DNA of 5,562 nt from CAYNTH01 sp964427055 (GCA_964427055.1 CAYRSQ010000054.1:1-5562), one strand, 5' to 3'. Counted from the first letter of the stretch, positions 1-4,896 are shown. The notes: generated by a model from the sequence alone, not told the origin. Numbers and translations: made by a program.

Positions 1-1
1 T

Positions 2-15
2 GATAAATATTAATC
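2..15 (+). promoter_or_regulatory. possible TATA element for the PRC-barrel gene
   Basis: An AT-rich TATA-like stretch (GATAAATATTAATC) lies about 60 bp before the start codon. A transcript beginning about 25 bp downstream would carry the GGTGAT ribosome binding site at 55-60. Any BRE element would fall off the window edge, so this is a weak call from composition and spacing only. Confidence 0.25.
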
Positions 16-68
16 TCTGAACCACAAATAATAAGTAATAACTTTTGATTTATAGGTGATATCAAACC

Positions 69-359
69 ATGGCAATAAGCGTTAAGGACATAGGAGACAT
101 GTTTGGGAAAGACGTGTTCACTACAAAAGGATACTACGCTGGCAAGGTTTCAGACGTCGAGTTCGACCTGTCAAGATTCAAGATGAGGTCGGTCGTGATC
201 GAGGCCGCAAAGAGCGGTGTTCTCGGACAGATGGTTGGCGGGAAGAAAGGAATAATAATCCCGTTCCAGATGGTCCAGTCGATTGGAGACGTCATGCTAA
301 TAAAGCACATAACAAACATGCCAGACGCCGAAACTTCTCCTAATTCAGAAATGGAATAA
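69..359 (+). CDS. PRC-barrel domain protein, possible CdpB-like cell-division factor
   Basis: A 96-residue soluble protein that is almost entirely one PRC-barrel domain. A 'GKDVFTTKGYYAGKV' strand-turn-strand at about residues 14-28 leads into 'VSDVEFDL' (28-35). Later, 'KGIIIPFQMVQSIGDVMLI' at about 60-78 is the typical closing part of archaeal PRC barrels. There is no signal peptide or membrane segment, and the last 15 or so residues look disordered and acidic. The start is supported by GGTGAT at 55-60, 8 nt before the ATG. In Haloferax, single-domain PRC-barrel proteins of this size (CdpB1/CdpB2) work with SepF and FtsZ at the division ring. The convergent ftsZ2 next door makes that role attractive, but it is an inference; other archaeal PRC-barrel proteins are uncharacterised or act in RNA metabolism. 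The fold is confident, the function is not. Confidence 0.85.
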   Translation: MAISVKDIGDMFGKDVFTTKGYYAGKVSDVEFDLSRFKMRSVVIEAAKSGVLGQMVGGKKGIIIPFQMVQSIGDVMLIKHITNMPDAETSPNSEME

Positions 360-365
360 ACGGGA

Positions 366-401
366 TTCGAGCCTGCTCGGACCTTTCCTATTTTTCTTTT
401 T
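366..401 (+). terminator. hairpin plus T-tract terminator for the PRC-barrel gene
   Basis: Seven bases after the stop codon, a 6-bp stem (366-371 with 376-381, one G-T pair) closes a CCTG loop. It is followed by a T-rich tract (391-401, eleven bases with ten T). Archaeal termination depends mainly on the T-run; the hairpin may help. Confidence 0.6.
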
Positions 402-451
402 ACACTTGTCTTTCTTATCTTCAGTATAGCAACATCCATTCTGAATGAACC

Positions 452-488
452 AAAATAGGAAAATCGACTCTGCTGTGTAGGCAGAGTC
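452..488 (-). terminator. hairpin terminator for the ftsZ2-side transcript
   Basis: A perfect 8-bp inverted repeat, GACTCTGC at 466-473 and GCAGAGTC at 481-488, surrounds a 7-base loop. Read on the minus strand, the stem is followed by GATTTTCCTATTTT, so it suits transcripts coming from ftsZ2. On the plus strand the stem is followed by A-rich sequence, so it would not serve that direction. Confidence 0.65.
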
Positions 489-515
489 AGGTAAAAACAA
501 CGAAAAATAAAGAAG

Positions 516-626
516 TTACCAAAACTCCTCTTCGTCTTCGTACATCTCTTCCTCAGCTGAAAGTGGGTCCCATATTTCGTCGTCTTCCACGGTTTTCAAC
601 TCCTCCGATTTTAAGGTTTTTAACAT
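516..626 (-). CDS. possible small acidic protein (36 aa) downstream of ftsZ2
   Basis: An unrecognised short ORF of 36 codons ending in TAA. It begins MLKTLKSEELKTVEDD and its second half is extremely acidic (13 of the last 24 residues are D or E), ending in EEEFW. Codon choice looks natural. No family is recognised. The start is uncertain: the ATG at 626 has only GGGAG touching it. A GTG at 590 has GGAGGA at 601-606, 10 nt upstream, and would give 24 residues. It sits 68 bp after ftsZ2 and ahead of the shared terminator, so it would be co-transcribed with ftsZ2. The same frame stays open upstream well into ftsZ2 without an ATG, so openness alone is poor evidence that it is coding. Confidence 0.35.
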   Translation of the reverse strand: MLKTLKSEELKTVEDDEIWDPLSAEEEMYEDEEEFW

Positions 627-646
627 CTCCCTAAATAAAGTAAATG

Positions 647-676
647 GGGAGACATCAAAAGATGTCTTTGATTCCC
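647..676 (-). other. inverted repeat between ftsZ2 and the acidic ORF
   Basis: GACATC at 651-656 and GATGTC at 661-666 form a 6-bp stem with a 4-base loop. It can be extended by GGGA (647-650) pairing with TCCC (673-676) across a one-sided bulge. It lies 18 bp after the ftsZ2 stop. It could be a partial terminator or an mRNA-end structure; no long T-run follows on the minus strand, so a terminator role is doubtful. Confidence 0.4.
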
Positions 677-694
677 TAGGCAGATGCCATAAGA

Positions 695-1843
695 TTATCT
701 TATGACGTCTATACCCAAAGTCTGGCTTATCTCTTTGATAACAGGCTTCTCGAAACTGACAGGTCCCAAGATGTAAGGTGACTTTACTCCTGTTATTATG
801 CTTATCACCTGGATCTTCCCTTCGAATTCAGGCAATATCCTGGCTCCCCAGAATACCTGCGCGGAAGGATCTAAGTGTTGGGCAACAGCCTCACCTATCT
901 CGCTTACCTCATCCAGTCTCATGTCAGGTCCACCCGTTATGTGAATCAAAGCTCCAGCTGCGCCTGTATAGTCCACCTCTAACAACGGATTGAGCAACGC
1001 TCTCGTTATGGCGTCCTTCGCTCTGTCACTGCTGTTGCTTTCGCCCACGCCTATGGCAGCTACGCCACCCGCGTGCATCACAGCTCTTACATCCGCGTAG
1101 TCCAAGTTGACCAAACTAGGCAGCGTTATGGTCTCAGTGATTCCCTTAACCATGCTTGCTATCAGCTCGTCCGCAACTGCAAAAGCCTGTTGAATCGACA
1201 AGTTACCCGCAAATTTGAGCAATTTGTCGTTCTCTATGACTATCGCAGTGTCGCAGACCTGCCTCAATGAAGCCAGTCCGTCCTCAGCTTTCGCTATCCT
1301 GGAACCTTCCAGCTTGAACGGCATGGTCACTACGGCTATCACTATAGCGCCTTGCTGCTTTGCCATCTCACATACCACAGGTATGCTTCCTGTTCCTGTT
1401 CCTTTACCGAGTCCAGCTACCGCGAATACCAAGTCAGCTCCTTCTATGGCTTCCTTGAGTTCGTTCCTGCTCTCTTCGGCGCACTTCTTGCCGACTTCAG
1501 GATATCCACCGCATCCCAAACCTCTAGTGAGTTCCTTTCCGATTAGTATCTTCTTGTCCGCCTTGCCTACAGCCAAGTGCTTCGCATCGGAGTTCAATGA
1601 GACTGTAGTTGCGCCTTCGACGCCGATCTCTGTTAGTCTTGTAACGGCGTTTTGCCCGGCACCTCCGCAGCCCACTACGATTATCTTTGCCTTCTTGATA
1701 GAGAAGCCAAACTCCTGCTCAGCGAGCTTGTAGTAGTCAACGTTGGCATAAGTAGCACCGGAAGTGCTCTCTAGCCTGAATTTGTTCTGTGGGGAATCAT
1801 CCATCATTGTTTTTTTCAGGGCATTGTTTACTATCGAATTCAT
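695..1843 (-). CDS. ftsZ2: cell division GTPase FtsZ, archaeal FtsZ2 type
   Basis: Tubulin-like GTPase that polymerises into the cytoplasmic division ring. Numbered from the start chosen here (382 aa): T1 loop GCGGAGQN at 58-65, NSDAKHL at 84-90, T3 loop GLGCGGYPEVG at 108-118, tubulin signature GLGKGTGTG at 144-152, and T7 synergy loop NLDYADV at 246-252 with both catalytic aspartates (248, 251). FtsZ2 rather than FtsZ1 is suggested by the EGSRIAKAEDG loop, ALIHITGGPD, WGAR, ITGVKS and the C-terminal end GIDVIR, which resembles the LDVIR tail of haloarchaeal FtsZ2. An ATG at 1870 would add nine residues. I prefer 1843 because GGAGGA (1851-1856) lies 7 nt before it, and because the TATA box predicts a transcript starting near 1860-1865, which would exclude 1870. 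Oddities are Lys147 in the signature and substitutions in T1 and T3. FtsZ identity is very safe; subtype is likely. Confidence 0.96.
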   Translation of the reverse strand: MNSIVNNALKKTMMDDSPQNKFRLESTSGATYANVDYYKLAEQEFGFSIKKAKIIVVGCGGAGQNAVTRLTEIGVEGATTVSLNSDAKHLAVGKADKKILIGKELTRGLGCGGYPEVGKKCAEESRNELKEAIEGADLVFAVAGLGKGTGTGSIPVVCEMAKQQGAIVIAVVTMPFKLEGSRIAKAEDGLASLRQVCDTAIVIENDKLLKFAGNLSIQQAFAVADELIASMVKGITETITLPSLVNLDYADVRAVMHAGGVAAIGVGESNSSDRAKDAITRALLNPLLEVDYTGAAGALIHITGGPDMRLDEVSEIGEAVAQHLDPSAQVFWGARILPEFEGKIQVISIITGVKSPYILGPVSFEKPVIKEISQTLGIDVIR

Positions 1844-1850
1844 ACATTCA

Positions 1851-1856
1851 TCCTCC
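1851..1856 (-). promoter_or_regulatory. ribosome binding site deciding the ftsZ2 start
   Basis: GGAGGA on the minus strand, 7 nt upstream of the ATG at 1843. It lies inside the longer reading that begins at 1870, and that upstream ATG has no such site. Confidence 0.8.
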
Positions 1857-1885
1857 TCGACTTGTTTCATTTTCTTTAATATACT

Positions 1886-1901
1886 ATAACATATATTTCG
1901 G
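1886..1901 (-). promoter_or_regulatory. BRE/TATA promoter of ftsZ2
   Basis: On the minus strand CCGAAA (1901-1896) is a good BRE and runs straight into TATATGTTAT (1895-1886). The expected transcript start about 25 bp downstream is near 1860-1865. That gives a leader of roughly 20 nt holding the GGAGGA site. Confidence 0.65.
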
Positions 1902-2180
1902 ACAATCGAAAACCGTTTATTAGGGCTTCGACTATTATCTATACCTAAGAACTAGACCAATGTAACTGACCGTACCTAAAACCTAAACCAAAACCTATTA
2001 CTTCTTTTATTTTACATGTTATAAATCGTTTTGTATACTGTTTACTATATATCAACAATATAATATTTCTTAAACATGTTTCAAATAACATATTACATAG
2101 AATATAATTATACAGAACAATATACTGCAAAATATGTTTTTCATTAGATTAGTTTCTGTAATGGCGTGCAAAGCATATTA
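1902..2180. other. AT-rich intergenic spacer, no gene seen
   Basis: This stretch between the divergent ftsZ2 and asparagine-gene promoters is very AT-rich. A 61-codon minus-strand reading frame exists (1945-2130), but it has biased AT-driven composition, no binding site and no recognisable family. Small items seen are three imperfect CCTAAA-like units (1974-1999) and two ACATGT palindromes 60 bp apart (2014-2019 and 2074-2079). I see nothing convincing in it. Confidence 0.6.
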
Positions 2181-2203
2181 CGCAATATATATTTTCTGGA
2201 AGA

Positions 2204-2284
2204 GTGTCAACCGGGCAATCGCTCGGTACCTGGCCGGTTTTACCAAGGCTGACTTCTGTGTTCATTTCTGCTAAAGGAATGAAC
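2204..2284 (+). ncRNA. candidate structured RNA or dyad-rich control region
   Basis: A GC-rich island inside AT-rich intergenic DNA. It can fold into a 7-bp hairpin with an AATC loop (2210-2216 with 2221-2227) and a second hairpin of CCTGG with CCAAGG (2229-2233 with 2243-2248, one bulge). Both are enclosed by GTCA/TGAC (2206-2209 with 2250-2253), giving a compact three-way shape. A third 9-bp stem follows (2260-2268 with 2276-2284, one G-T pair). An AT-rich TATA-like run at 2183-2193 lies about 25 bp upstream of the first hairpin. No known RNA family is recognised. The third stem also works as a DNA dyad touching the BRE of the next promoter, so part of this may be an operator instead. Confidence 0.35.
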
Positions 2285-2299
2285 CAAAGTTTTAAATAT
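2284..2299 (+). promoter_or_regulatory. BRE/TATA promoter of the asparagine operon
   Basis: CCAAAG (2284-2289) followed directly by TTTTAAATAT (2290-2299) is close to the archaeal BRE plus TATA consensus. It predicts transcription from about 2318-2322. The resulting leader before the synthetase gene at 2459 is about 140 nt, unusually long for an archaeal mRNA. Confidence 0.8.
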
Positions 2300-2320
2300 C
2301 CTCCTTCCTCAATTAAAGAA

Positions 2321-2458
2321 AGGTGTAAAATGTGAAGGGTGGATGTTTTAATATACTCGAATTCTGAGACCTATCCAGCCCTTACTACACAATTCTACAA
2401 TAACAAAAGACCAGATCTAGAGGTTGGTCTCAAAAACAAGAGGTGTATATGATGAAGG
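2321..2458 (+). promoter_or_regulatory. structured mRNA leader with duplicated start region
   Basis: The block at 2321-2341 is repeated with 17 of 21 matches at 2441-2461, exactly 120 nt later. Both copies read AGGTGTA, then TGAAGGGTG. The first copy can pair AAGGGTGGAT (2335-2344) with ATCCA-G-CCCTT (2373-2383), ten base pairs with one bulged G. The same CCCTT could instead pair with AAGGG of the second copy (2455-2459) and cover the GTG start. Further on, TGAGACC (2365-2371) pairs with GGTCTCA (2426-2432), in competition with AGACCA (2408-2413) and TGGTCT (2425-2430). Pairings were found by eye. A regulatory role is inferred and no known riboswitch is recognised. Confidence 0.5.
2339..2452 (+). 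CDS. possible upstream leader ORF, 37 aa
   Basis: A GTG-initiated frame of 37 codons, beginning MDVLIYSNSE and ending KNKRCI, stops at TGA and is followed at once by a second in-frame TGA. The stop is 6 nt before the GTG of the synthetase gene, in the same frame, so translation could be coupled. The GTG sits in the same AGGTG...GAAGGGTG context as the synthetase start 120 nt downstream. Four of 37 residues are asparagine, including a tandem Asn-Asn (AAT AAC, 2399-2404). Competing starts at 2330 (ATG then TGA) and 2343 (ATG TTT TAA) are dead ends. No homologous family is recognised. It may be a leader peptide or chance. Confidence 0.35.
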   Translation: MDVLIYSNSETYPALTTQFYNNKRPDLEVGLKNKRCI

Positions 2459-3415
2459 GTGAATATCGGAATTGAGCGAGATGCTCAGATGGAAAGAAGA
2501 AAGGCTGTGTTCAAGATACAGAGCGAGATTGCGAGATCCTCAAGGAGATTCCTTGAGAAGGAGGGATTCACTGAGATGCTGCCTCCCATATTCGAGATGT
2601 TTACTGACACCGGAATAGGGGATGCTGATTTCTTCGAGATAGACTATTACGGCAAGCGTTACAAACTCATGAGCGCGCTTACCATACACAAGCCGATACT
2701 GGTCACCCAGTTCGGTGACATATTCTCGTTCATGCCGTGTTCCAGGAAGGAATATACGAACTCCGGAAGGCATCTTTCCCAGTTCTACCAGATAGAGGTG
2801 GAGATGGAAGGGGATATGGAAAAGGCCATGTCAAAACTGGAAGATATGATAAAGTATGTAGTGGACGATGTAAAGGAATCGTGCCAGGAGGAGCTCGGGG
2901 TGCTTGGAAGGGACATAGGAGACATGGAGACTCCGTTCAAGAGAATAACCTACAGTCAGTTCCTAAAGGATGCGGAAAAAGCAGGATTCGACTCAGGAGA
3001 CAACGGCATAACATGGGACCTCGAGAAGAAGATGTCGGAACACGTCGGGAAGCCATTCTTCATAACCAGATTCCCGACCAAGATAATATCTGACAGGGGA
3101 TTCCTGTACAAGACGGATGGGGATACGTTGCTGGACTTCGACCTGATACTGCCCGAGGGGCACGGAGAGGTGTCGTCTGGCAGCGAAAGGGAGTTTGAAT
3201 ACGAAAAGATAGCTAGGAAGATAGACCCTAGCCAGATAAATTCATTTAAGTCTTATCTGGATATAATTAAATCAGGACTTAAGCCGACTTCCGGCTTCGG
3301 AGTCGGGGTGGAGAGACTGACTAAATTTATCTGCGATTTGGGCGACATATCTGAGGCTTCGCTGTTCCCGAAGATACCGGGGAGAAAACTAGGAGAGGAG
3401 ATGAAAAATGAGTGA
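2459..3415 (+). CDS. AsnRS-related asparagine synthetase (AS-AR)
   Basis: Expected to make asparagine from aspartate with ATP, through an aspartyl-adenylate, in the cytoplasm. The 318-residue protein is a class II aminoacyl-tRNA synthetase catalytic core without the N-terminal OB-fold that binds the anticodon, as in the Pyrococcus abyssi enzyme. Motif 2 is SRKEYTNSGRHLSQF (95-109, with Arg96 and Glu98), and motif 3 is GFGVGVERLTKFI (279-291). The stretch DFDLILPEGHGEVSSG (226-241) and the SALTIHK segment (72-78) resemble AS-AR more than AsnRS. The GTG start gives an N-terminus of family length; an in-frame TGA at 2453 blocks extension, and ATG at 2489 is the alternative. The gene overlaps asnS by 8 bp and lies behind an unusual leader. 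It could be another class II paralogue, but the family fit is good. Confidence 0.82.
   Translation: MNIGIERDAQMERRKAVFKIQSEIARSSRRFLEKEGFTEMLPPIFEMFTDTGIGDADFFEIDYYGKRYKLMSALTIHKPILVTQFGDIFSFMPCSRKEYTNSGRHLSQFYQIEVEMEGDMEKAMSKLEDMIKYVVDDVKESCQEELGVLGRDIGDMETPFKRITYSQFLKDAEKAGFDSGDNGITWDLEKKMSEHVGKPFFITRFPTKIISDRGFLYKTDGDTLLDFDLILPEGHGEVSSGSEREFEYEKIARKIDPSQINSFKSYLDIIKSGLKPTSGFGVGVERLTKFICDLGDISEASLFPKIPGRKLGEEMKNE
3391..3400 (+). promoter_or_regulatory. ribosome binding site of asnS
   Basis: AGGAGAGGAG inside the 3' end of the upstream gene, 7 nt before the asnS ATG at 3408. Together with the ATGAGTGA overlap (start 3408, upstream stop 3415), it indicates translational coupling. Confidence 0.7.
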
Positions 3416-4727
3416 TGTAACAATAGGAGAAGACGATTTCATTGGGATAGGAGAGATACTTGGAGGTATGACTGGTGAAGTAAAGCTGAGGGGCTGGATA
3501 TCCAACAAGAGGTCTAGCGGCGGCATCCAGTTCCTTGAATTGAGGGACAGGAGTGGTTTCATCCAGTGCACAATAAAGAAAGACGATATTGGCGAGAAGG
3601 AATTCAGCGATATAGATTCTTTGAACATCGAATCTGTCATTGCAATTGAGGGCGAGGCCAAGGCGGACGAAAGGGCGCCAGGCGGTCATGAAGTGACCAT
3701 AAAGAAGGTCCACATAATATCCAAGGCTCTACAAGACTACCCGATATCCAAGCCCGACCACAGTGTTGATTACCTGCTTGACAACAGGCATCTCCATCTC
3801 AGGGACAGGAAGTCACAGACCATGCTGAAACTAAGATCAGCTGTCATGAACATAGCGAGGAAGTGGCTGCTTGACCACGGCTATTACGAGTTCCAGTCGC
3901 CGATATTCATATCGGCGGCCTGCGAAGGCGGTTCGACGCTGTTTCCAGTCGATTACTTCGGAAAGAAAGCGTACCTCACGCAGAGCTGGCAGCTCTACGC
4001 TGAATCCGCGATATCAAGCATCGGGAAGATATTCACTATAGCTCCGAGCTTCCGTGCGGAAAAATCGAGGACCAGAAGACATCTTACGGAGTTCTGGCAC
4101 CTCGAAGTCGAGGAGCCATTCTGCGACCTGGACTGTACGATGAAGATGCAGGAAGAGTTCGTATCTTACATATGTCATACCATAGCGAAGGAGATGCCAG
4201 AAGAACTGAAGCTTTTCGGCAGAGACCCAGAAGACTTGCTATCAGTGAAGCCCCCGTTCAAGAGGGTTTCATACGACGATGCCATCAAGATGATCAATCA
4301 GGAAGGCGAGAAGATTGAATGGGGGGATGACCTGACATGGCTGCAAGAAAAAGTACTGACCATGAAGCACAAAGTTCCTTTCTTCGTCTACAAGTATCCG
4401 AAGGGTGTGAAAGCGTTCTATCATATGCCTGATCCGGAGAACCCGAAGGTCACGATGTCTGCGGATCTGCTGGCTCCTGAAGGTTACGGCGAGCTGATAG
4501 GAGGGGGGCAGAGAATCCACGACTACGAACAACTCATGAAGAGGATAAACGATGACAATCTAGACCCGAGCGACTATGCATGGTATCTTGACCTAAGGAA
4601 ATGGGGTACAGTACCGCATTCCGGTTTCGGGATGGGCATAGAGAGGCTGTTGATGTGGATACTGAAACTCGAACATATCAGGGACGCAGTGGCATTCCCG
4701 AGGACTATGACGAGAATCAATCCATGA
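3408..4727 (+). CDS. asnS: asparaginyl-tRNA synthetase
   Basis: Charges tRNA-Asn with asparagine in the cytoplasm. The 439 residues are normal for the archaeal enzyme. The N-terminal OB-fold anticodon-binding domain covers about 22-110, with VKLRGWISNKRSSGGIQFLE at 25-44. The class II catalytic core follows: motif 1 around QSPIFIS (163-169), the asparagine-type EGGSTLF (173-179), QSWQLY (192-197), motif 2 FRAEKSRTRRHLTEF (215-229), the ATP-site segment LLAPEGYGELIGGGQR (354-369), and motif 3 GFGMGIERLLMWI (406-418). It ends MTRINP, the usual AsnRS tail. EGGSTLF and the GELIGGGQR form argue for AsnRS over AspRS. It is translationally coupled to its probable daughter paralogue upstream and is followed by tRNA-Asn. 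A genuine AsnRS suggests that this organism charges tRNA-Asn directly. Confidence 0.96.
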   Translation: MSDVTIGEDDFIGIGEILGGMTGEVKLRGWISNKRSSGGIQFLELRDRSGFIQCTIKKDDIGEKEFSDIDSLNIESVIAIEGEAKADERAPGGHEVTIKKVHIISKALQDYPISKPDHSVDYLLDNRHLHLRDRKSQTMLKLRSAVMNIARKWLLDHGYYEFQSPIFISAACEGGSTLFPVDYFGKKAYLTQSWQLYAESAISSIGKIFTIAPSFRAEKSRTRRHLTEFWHLEVEEPFCDLDCTMKMQEEFVSYICHTIAKEMPEELKLFGRDPEDLLSVKPPFKRVSYDDAIKMINQEGEKIEWGDDLTWLQEKVLTMKHKVPFFVYKYPKGVKAFYHMPDPENPKVTMSADLLAPEGYGELIGGGQRIHDYEQLMKRINDDNLDPSDYAWYLDLRKWGTVPHSGFGMGIERLLMWILKLEHIRDAVAFPRTMTRINP

Positions 4728-4736
4728 GTTCCCAGA

Positions 4737-4755
4737 TTTCCTCTTTTTCCTTTTT
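4737..4755 (+). terminator. T-rich terminator after asnS
   Basis: Two T5 runs (4744-4748 and 4751-4755) within a pyrimidine-rich tract just after the asnS stop fit archaeal T-run termination. Read-through into tRNA-Asn, 82 bp after the gene, cannot be excluded. Confidence 0.55.
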
Positions 4756-4774
4756 AGGAGGATAAAAAAATAAT

Positions 4775-4801
4775 TTAAATTAGAAAGACAATCTAATTTA
4801 A
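4775..4801. repeat. perfect 10-bp inverted repeat over the tRNA-Asn promoter
   Basis: TTAAATTAGA (4775-4784) and TCTAATTTAA (4792-4801) are exact inverse complements, separated by 7 bases and ending 8 bp before the tRNA. The left arm includes the only TATA-like element (TTTAAATTA, 4774-4782) at the right distance for a start near 4802. It could be an operator, or simply two AT-rich boxes that happen to match. Confidence 0.7.
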
Positions 4802-4809
4802 CAACCTGT

Positions 4810-4882
4810 GCCCTTGTAGCTCAGCGGTTAGAGCGGCTGGCTGTTAACCAGTAGGTCATCGGTTCGAATCCGATCAGGGGCG
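4810..4882 (+). tRNA. tRNA-Asn (anticodon GUU)
   Basis: A full cloverleaf of 73 nt. Acceptor 4810-4816 pairs with 4875-4881 (one T-G), D stem GCTC/GAGC, anticodon stem GCTGG/CCAGT with loop CTGTTAA (anticodon 4843-4845), and T arm ATCGG-TTCGAAT-CCGAT. The discriminator is G, CCA is not encoded, and no intron is seen. G15 and C48 can form the Levitt pair. It is the substrate of the AsnRS encoded just upstream. Confidence 0.97.
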
Positions 4883-4889
4883 CTTCCGA

Positions 4890-4895
4890 TTTTTT
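4890..4895 (+). terminator. T6 run after tRNA-Asn
   Basis: Six T residues begin 8 bp after the tRNA 3' end, before the promoter of the next tRNA. This suits termination of a single-tRNA transcript. Confidence 0.5.
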
Positions 4896-4896
4896 A

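Noticed and set aside
134..439. 101-codon minus-strand frame over the PRC-barrel gene
   Set aside because: It is antisense to the recognised PRC-barrel domain, with no binding site and no family features.
1215..1733. 172-codon plus-strand frame inside ftsZ2
   Set aside because: It lies wholly antisense to a well-conserved FtsZ core and reads as a low-complexity P/S/A-rich shadow.
1841..1870. Longer ftsZ2 start at 1870
   Set aside because: It lacks a ribosome binding site, probably lies upstream of the transcript start predicted by the TATA box, and would place GGAGGA inside the gene.
1974..1999. CCTAAA-like units resembling telomere repeats
   Set aside because: There are only about three imperfect copies in AT-rich DNA, too few and too degenerate to be meaningful.
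1945..2130. 61-codon minus-strand ORF in the AT-rich spacer
   Set aside because: Composition follows the AT bias (I, Y, L, K rich), there is no ribosome binding site and no domain; it is most likely non-coding.
2450..2455. TGATGA as a C box of a C/D guide RNA
   Set aside because: No suitably placed D, C' and D' boxes are seen; the bases are explained by the tandem stop codons of the leader ORF.
4757..4763. AGGAGGA ribosome-binding-like site after asnS
   Set aside because: No start codon or open frame follows; only the tRNA promoter and tRNA-Asn lie downstream.
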